This document shows, one piece after another, positions 14,944-18,116 of a DNA stretch of 18,116 bases. Within the stretch, counting starts at the first letter, position 1. Every line of letters begins with the position of its first letter. The notes under the pieces are model-generated. The model was given only the letters and a program-made list of their open reading frames with translations. It searched no databases and was not told the origin of the DNA. The position numbers and the translations under genes are program-made. This DNA comes from CAYNNP01 sp964398215 (lineage in GTDB: Bacteria; Planctomycetota; Planctomycetia; Pirellulales; Pirellulaceae). Location of the stretch: positions 1 through 18,116 of the forward strand of contig CAYNNP010000134.1 in assembly GCA_964398215.1 (NCBI GenBank), read 5' to 3'.

Positions 14944-16392
14944 TTACTTGGCTAGCTCTGGGACCTCGTAGCCCTTGCGATACTCTCGCTTCAGGAACTT
15001 GTTCGCGGTTTCAGCGTGCTGCCCGACGAATTGTTCTGTCTTAGAGTCCAACTCTAGAACTTCGCTTAGCCGTATAGAGCTGTCATCAATTTGCATGCCG
15101 TGAGCACGGAGGTGCTGATCCATCGACTCAATCGTTTTTTCCCAATTCTCATTCTGGATCTGTTTTGCACGATCCGCCGAGTATTCTTTGCCAGCACGAA
15201 ACGCGACGTTCGCCAAATTGCACCAACCTGTGCTGTCGTTTCCAACAGCGACTTCTGCATTCAGTATCGAACGTTTGTGCTGCCGGACGGCTTGGATAAA
15301 GTTCTTTTGGTGCAGAACGTCGCCACGTGTGCCGCCAAATTTCTTGACGACTTTTCCATCGGCATCAAAGGCGGTTGCACGACCACGTTGACCCTCCAAG
15401 CGACCACCTTCACAGTACGCGATGTAGCCACTGCTAGGACCTGTATGCGGAGCAACCTTTTTGATGCCTGGCTTTGCGGGCAAGTTTGACAACCCGATCA
15501 CGACAGGAATCGATCCGGTGTCAAAGTAAGCGAAATGAACGTTTGGCGTTTGCCCAGCGTCGTTGTAGACCACCCGCGCACCACCAGCCATGATTTTCTG
15601 TGGCAAGGCAACGGAGTCTTGGAATACGTTGTTGCGAAGGTCATCCATCACGTGCACGCCCCAGTTCCCCATCTCACCCGAGCCAGTATTCCAATCCCAG
15701 TGCCAATCGTAGTGCAGGTTCTTTCGATAAATTGGCAAGTCTTGTGCGGGGCCGAGCCACATGTCATAAGCAACGCTCTTTTCGATCGCAAGCGGAGTAT
15801 CACGCTTTCCAATCGATCCGCGAATGCCATATCGATTGACACGTGCGAACTTGATTTCGCCCAGCGCTTTGTCCTGGTGCAAGAATTTTTTGATCTCTGC
15901 TTGCATGGGATCGGAACGTTGCTGCGTACCGATTTGGCAGATGCGATCATATCGTCGCGCGGCTGCTACGGTTTGCTTGCCTTCCCACTGGCTGTGCGAA
16001 AGTGGTTTTTCGACGTAAACATCTTTGCCAGCTTGCATTGCCCAAATCGCTGCTAGGCAGTGCCAATGATTGCAGGTGGATATAACGACAGCGTCGATAT
16101 CCTTGGCTTCGAGTAGTTTGCGCAGATCCGCCCAACCGGTGGCCTTGGGGAATTGTTCCTTGGCGGAACCCAGTCGCTTTTGATCGGGATCGCACAAACC
16201 AGCAACACGAATGCCTGGCACGCTCCGGAACTGGCCCATCAACTGTTTCGCGCGTCCACCACAACTGATGAATCCAATGTTGACTTCTTCATTAGCATTG
16301 GCGGCCCAAGACTCACGCGATGCTAACGAAGAAAACACGCCCGTTGCCAAAGCTCCCGAGGTAAATTGACGGCGAGAAATTCGATTGTTCAT
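14944..16392 (-). CDS. Tat-exported Gfo/Idh/MocA-family oxidoreductase
   Basis: The 482-residue protein has a twin-arginine signal peptide (ISRRQF at 5-10, then a hydrophobic stretch to about 30), an N-terminal NAD(P)-binding Rossmann domain at about 36-160, and the family EKP motif at 128-130 (VYVEKPLSHS). The C-terminal alpha/beta domain contains WHWDWNTGSGEMGNWGVHVMDD. Relatives oxidise or epimerise sugars, inositols or related polyols. Planctomycetes encode many Tat-exported members of unknown substrate that pre-load cofactor before export. The dinucleotide-binding loop reads GFISCGGRAK, so two usual glycines are replaced by Ser43 and Ala48. The start is well supported by TAAGG 5 nt before the ATG (16398-16402). 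It lies on the same strand as, and upstream of, the GNAT gene. The substrate is not predictable. Confidence 0.92.
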   Translation of the reverse strand: MNNRISRRQFTSGALATGVFSSLASRESWAANANEEVNIGFISCGGRAKQLMGQFRSVPGIRVAGLCDPDQKRLGSAKEQFPKATGWADLRKLLEAKDIDAVVISTCNHWHCLAAIWAMQAGKDVYVEKPLSHSQWEGKQTVAAARRYDRICQIGTQQRSDPMQAEIKKFLHQDKALGEIKFARVNRYGIRGSIGKRDTPLAIEKSVAYDMWLGPAQDLPIYRKNLHYDWHWDWNTGSGEMGNWGVHVMDDLRNNVFQDSVALPQKIMAGGARVVYNDAGQTPNVHFAYFDTGSIPVVIGLSNLPAKPGIKKVAPHTGPSSGYIAYCEGGRLEGQRGRATAFDADGKVVKKFGGTRGDVLHQKNFIQAVRQHKRSILNAEVAVGNDSTGWCNLANVAFRAGKEYSADRAKQIQNENWEKTIESMDQHLRAHGMQIDDSSIRLSEVLELDSKTEQFVGQHAETANKFLKREYRKGYEVPELAK

Positions 16393-16466
16393 GGGAGCCT
16401 TACTCTTTGCGGGGTTTGCACAATTGAAGAATGGACATTAGTCGAAGAACAGCCAGTTTAATCCGT

Positions 16467-16604
16467 AGAGGCTGTGAGTTTTTTGTTTTGTGAGCGGCAA
16501 GGCGATAGCCGCCGTTTTTTGGCGTTCGATTTCTGCGCAAATTAGCCGACGGCTAATGCCTTGTCGCTTATCAGAAAAGGCATTTCCGAAAAAATCACAG
16601 CCTC
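16467..16604. repeat. Dispersed repeat, copy B (longer form, with TIRs)
   Basis: The first 51 nt (16467-16517) are identical to the reverse complement of 3337-3387, and 14 more bases match at 16521-16534. Copy B then continues with about 60 nt absent from copy A before ending in the same type of terminal repeat. GAGGCTGTGA at 16468-16477 is perfectly inverted as TCACAGCCTC at 16595-16604, and both are bordered inside by six T or A. The extra segment contains a perfect 17-nt dyad, ATTAGCCG-A-CGGCTAAT, at 16541-16557. There is no transposase, so it is MITE-like. Copy A appears to be an internally shortened form, or copy B a composite. Confidence 0.85.
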
Positions 16605-16688
16605 GTAGGTCGGCACATGTCCTGTCGGTGACATCAGCCGCCGAAGGTAACAGCGCCAATTTCGGTTCCAACTTGTCCAGAAAGCTGT

Positions 16689-16704
16689 CCGGCTAGGCAG
16701 CCGG
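16689..16704 (-). terminator. Possible terminator hairpin of the DKLxHFF-protein gene
   Basis: CCGGCT (16689-16694) and AGCCGG (16699-16704) form a perfect GC-rich stem with a 4-nt loop, 12 nt beyond the stop codon of the minus-strand gene ending at 16717. Only a short CTTTCT run follows, so it is not a textbook intrinsic terminator. Confidence 0.4.
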
Positions 16705-16716
16705 GTGCGACCAAGC

Positions 16717-17742
16717 CTATTTGACGCTGGTTTCTTTGTTGTCGGCTTTCATACCAATTTCAAGCACTGGCGTTTCCGAAACCAACCCCAAGCCCCCCAA
16801 AGTTTTTGGGTTTAATATGCAAGGTAAAACCCAATCGGGATACGAGTTGGCGATCGATGGAATCGATTCCGGGGCCAGTGGCGGTACATTGGCGATTCGA
16901 CCACAACGGACCAACTGCCGAACATAGGGCATCGATTGATTCACAGCCGGGCCGCAGGGTGGGTTAACGGCTTCGTCCCATGCAGGGTTTGCAAAGCACA
17001 ACCAGTTGAACCGACGCGTTTGCATCCAATCACCGTTTCGGCATTTGGCAAAGTGTCCGCAACCATGCTTGGTCAGGTCCCGCCAAAAGGTAAACCCGCT
17101 GAAGTTTGCGGATAGATCGCCGTACGAGTAGATCCCGTTTCCATTCAAACCGTACTTTCCCTTTTCAGTCCCGATGCCATGAGCAACCGCAGCGCGGACG
17201 CCACGCTGCCGGTACACCTCGATGTACTCGTAACCTTGGGCAAAGAAGTGGGTTAGTTTATCGGAGCCAATGACCAGAGAACCCATTTTCACGTGAGACG
17301 CCATCTTGAAGACCAAGCCAGGTGAGTCGCAAAACGTTGCATCACGGTAGATCGATTTTGAACGGTCGATGGTGAACGATGGAATTCGGGCAGGCTGGCC
17401 GTTGTACTTCAAGACCTTGCTTTTGCCATGCTCGATCGGCTTTTCCAGTGGGCCCGTCGGGATTGTCACACCAAGGACTTTAATGTCGCCCAACTGACCG
17501 AGCAGCGCCTGTTCTAAATCATCGCGTGAGGGCTTTCGCTTGCGGTTTACTTTCTTCAGCGCGAGTTCAAACCGCTTGTTGATGATTGCGTTTAAGACAC
17601 AGGTCGCGTCTTGAGTGCAAGGGCTCAGGATGCGAGTGCGCTGAGTCAGTGCATCGCCGTCTGAGGCCCAAACTTGGGAACATGTGCTCAGCAATGTCGC
17701 TGCGGCCACCGTGTATATGATCGTCGCGTGCCTGAGTAGCAT
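16717..17742 (-). CDS. Uncharacterised exported protein with DKLxHFF motif
   Basis: The 341-residue product starts at the ATG at 17742, where a signal peptide begins directly (MLLRHATIIYTVAAATLL, ending VWA at about 26). A longer reading from a TTG at 17820 would bury the signal sequence and is rejected. The mature protein has about nine or ten cysteines. It has a central segment GSDKLTHFFAQGYEYIEVY (D161, K162, H165; numbering from 17742), then GIYSYGDLSANFSGFTFWRDL with D209. This arrangement of D-K-x-x-H-F, a downstream E, and a D-L-x-A-N motif recalls uncharacterised bacterial envelope proteins with conserved DKxxHF motifs; the acidic and His residues could bind metal or form an active site, but that is inference. 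No clear ribosome binding site is seen. It is followed by a GC hairpin and repeat copy B. No named family is assigned. Confidence 0.75.
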   Translation of the reverse strand: MLLRHATIIYTVAAATLLSTCSQVWASDGDALTQRTRILSPCTQDATCVLNAIINKRFELALKKVNRKRKPSRDDLEQALLGQLGDIKVLGVTIPTGPLEKPIEHGKSKVLKYNGQPARIPSFTIDRSKSIYRDATFCDSPGLVFKMASHVKMGSLVIGSDKLTHFFAQGYEYIEVYRQRGVRAAVAHGIGTEKGKYGLNGNGIYSYGDLSANFSGFTFWRDLTKHGCGHFAKCRNGDWMQTRRFNWLCFANPAWDEAVNPPCGPAVNQSMPYVRQLVRCGRIANVPPLAPESIPSIANSYPDWVLPCILNPKTLGGLGLVSETPVLEIGMKADNKETSVK

Positions 17743-18116
17743 GGTTCGTTTCGCAGGGAGGTATAACTTGGAGAGAGGGTCCTTCAGTGATGATCGTCCT
17801 GCGAACTGTGTTGGCGGCAATCCATCGTCAAAAGAACAGAAGCATCGGTTGTGACGAACATTATCCGGTTACTCGCGACAATGTTGATCGACCCGAATAT
17901 TCGCAATGGGCAATTTGTGTAGCTGCGCTTTTTCATGTGGTGTTTGGTTGTAGGCCGGACCAAGGACGCGATGCGTGCCGGAACAGCGCAAACGCCTCCA
18001 TTGTGTCGCAGAGATTGCACTATCAACGACGTTTCTACTTGCGTCCGAAGTTCCGGCAATGGCAGCGTTTGCTCGGTCCGGCCTACCTCAAGAGCGCAAC
18101 CCCAAAAGAGACCAAC
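17743..18116. other. Upstream intergenic region with a palindromic element
   Basis: No credible gene is seen in these 374 nt. They should hold the promoter of the minus-strand exported-protein gene, but I cannot assign one. The only structure is the inverted-repeat element at 17950-18086; the 91-codon minus-strand frame crossing it is likely an artefact of the repeat. Confidence 0.55.
17950..18086. repeat. MITE-like element with two-part inverted repeats
   Basis: GTAGGCCGGACC (17950-17961) is perfectly inverted at 18075-18086, and TGCCGGAAC (17976-17984) matches its inverse GTTCCGGCA at 18050-18058 over 8 of 9 or more positions. The two blocks are in the same order on each arm, with similar but unequal spacing (14 and 16 nt), giving an element of 137 bp with a 65-nt centre. 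GCAAACGC/GCGTTTGC segments near the arms add partial pairing. There is no protein. It is different in sequence from the elements at 126-246 and 16467-16604. Confidence 0.75.

Larger units (their letters stand above)
16393..16716. other. Intergenic region containing repeat copy B
   Basis: This 324-nt stretch holds the Gfo/Idh/MocA ribosome binding site at 16398-16402, the repeat element at 16467-16604, and a GC hairpin at 16689-16704. Apparent small ORFs across it on both strands derive from the repeat. The stretch 16605-16688 shows no gene or clear dyad. Confidence 0.6.

Noticed and set aside
15535..16056. 173-codon plus-strand ORF
   Set aside because: It lies entirely antisense to the well-supported Gfo/Idh/MocA gene and has no recognisable motif.
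16438..16671. 77-codon minus-strand ORF between genes
   Set aside because: It consists mainly of repeat copy B; such frames recur with the repeat and do not imply a gene.
17784..18059. 91-codon minus-strand ORF upstream of the exported-protein gene
   Set aside because: It crosses the inverted-repeat element and shows no protein-like pattern or ribosome binding site.
1..18116. Defence system, prophage, integron or biosynthetic gene cluster
   Set aside because: No nuclease/helicase pairs, phage structural genes, integrase, att-flanked cargo or multi-enzyme biosynthetic genes are present; the genes are ordinary chromosomal ones on alternating strands.
1..18116. tRNA or rRNA genes
   Set aside because: I saw no cloverleaf with a GTTC-A-A T-arm and no rRNA-like segment in the intergenic regions.

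Overview
The window looks like chromosomal DNA from a planctomycete, most likely a Pirellulaceae member close to Rhodopirellula. The evidence is a secreted sulfatase beside a PQQ-like beta-propeller protein that opens with the W-x-x-W-RGPNRD motif, a Tat-exported Gfo/Idh/MocA oxidoreductase, a very large FHA/coiled-coil membrane protein, weak or absent Shine-Dalgarno sites at several starts, and several short MITE-like palindromic repeats between genes. This placement is inferred from gene content; no rRNA or other phylogenetic marker is present.

Layout. 1-350: no gene, but a large imperfect palindrome. 351-1979 (-): sulfatase. 2064-3302 (+): exported beta-propeller protein, divergent from the sulfatase. 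3311-3387: short repeat element (copy A) between convergent genes. 3412-7269 (-): FHA-like/coiled-coil/acidic-repeat/two-TM protein of about 1285 residues, interrupted by a 100-N assembly gap inside a 33-bp tandem repeat. 7270-7761: long non-coding leader region. 7762-8172 (+): DksA/TraR zinc-finger protein with a strong terminator. 8376-9548 (+): HtrA/Deg serine protease. 9587-10594 (-): GlpG-like rhomboid protease. 10554-10826 (-): doubtful small hydrophobic ORF. 10928-11260 (+): A-type Fe-S carrier with terminator. 11338-12408 (-): tRNA-dihydrouridine synthase. 12487-13605 (+): exported aldose 1-epimerase. 13694-14806 (-): FemAB/BioF2-like GNAT acyltransferase. 14944-16392 (-): Tat-exported Gfo/Idh/MocA protein. 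16467-16604: second, longer copy (B) of the 3311-3387 repeat in opposite orientation. 16717-17742 (-): uncharacterised exported protein with a DKLxHFF motif. 17950-18086: third type of palindromic element.

The genes alternate strands and are mostly single transcription units, so there is no clear operon or defence/biosynthesis cluster. Themes are envelope and periplasmic carbohydrate metabolism (sulfatase, aldose epimerase, Gfo/Idh/MocA, beta-propeller), envelope proteolysis (HtrA and rhomboid, convergent neighbours), and housekeeping (Dus, Fe-S carrier, DksA-like regulator). The two least ordinary features are the FHA-like scaffold-type protein, whose FHA module lacks the canonical phosphothreonine-contacting residues, and the set of at least three distinct MITE/REP-like families. 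One of these families is present twice as a roughly 70-bp inverted pair flanking 13 kb.
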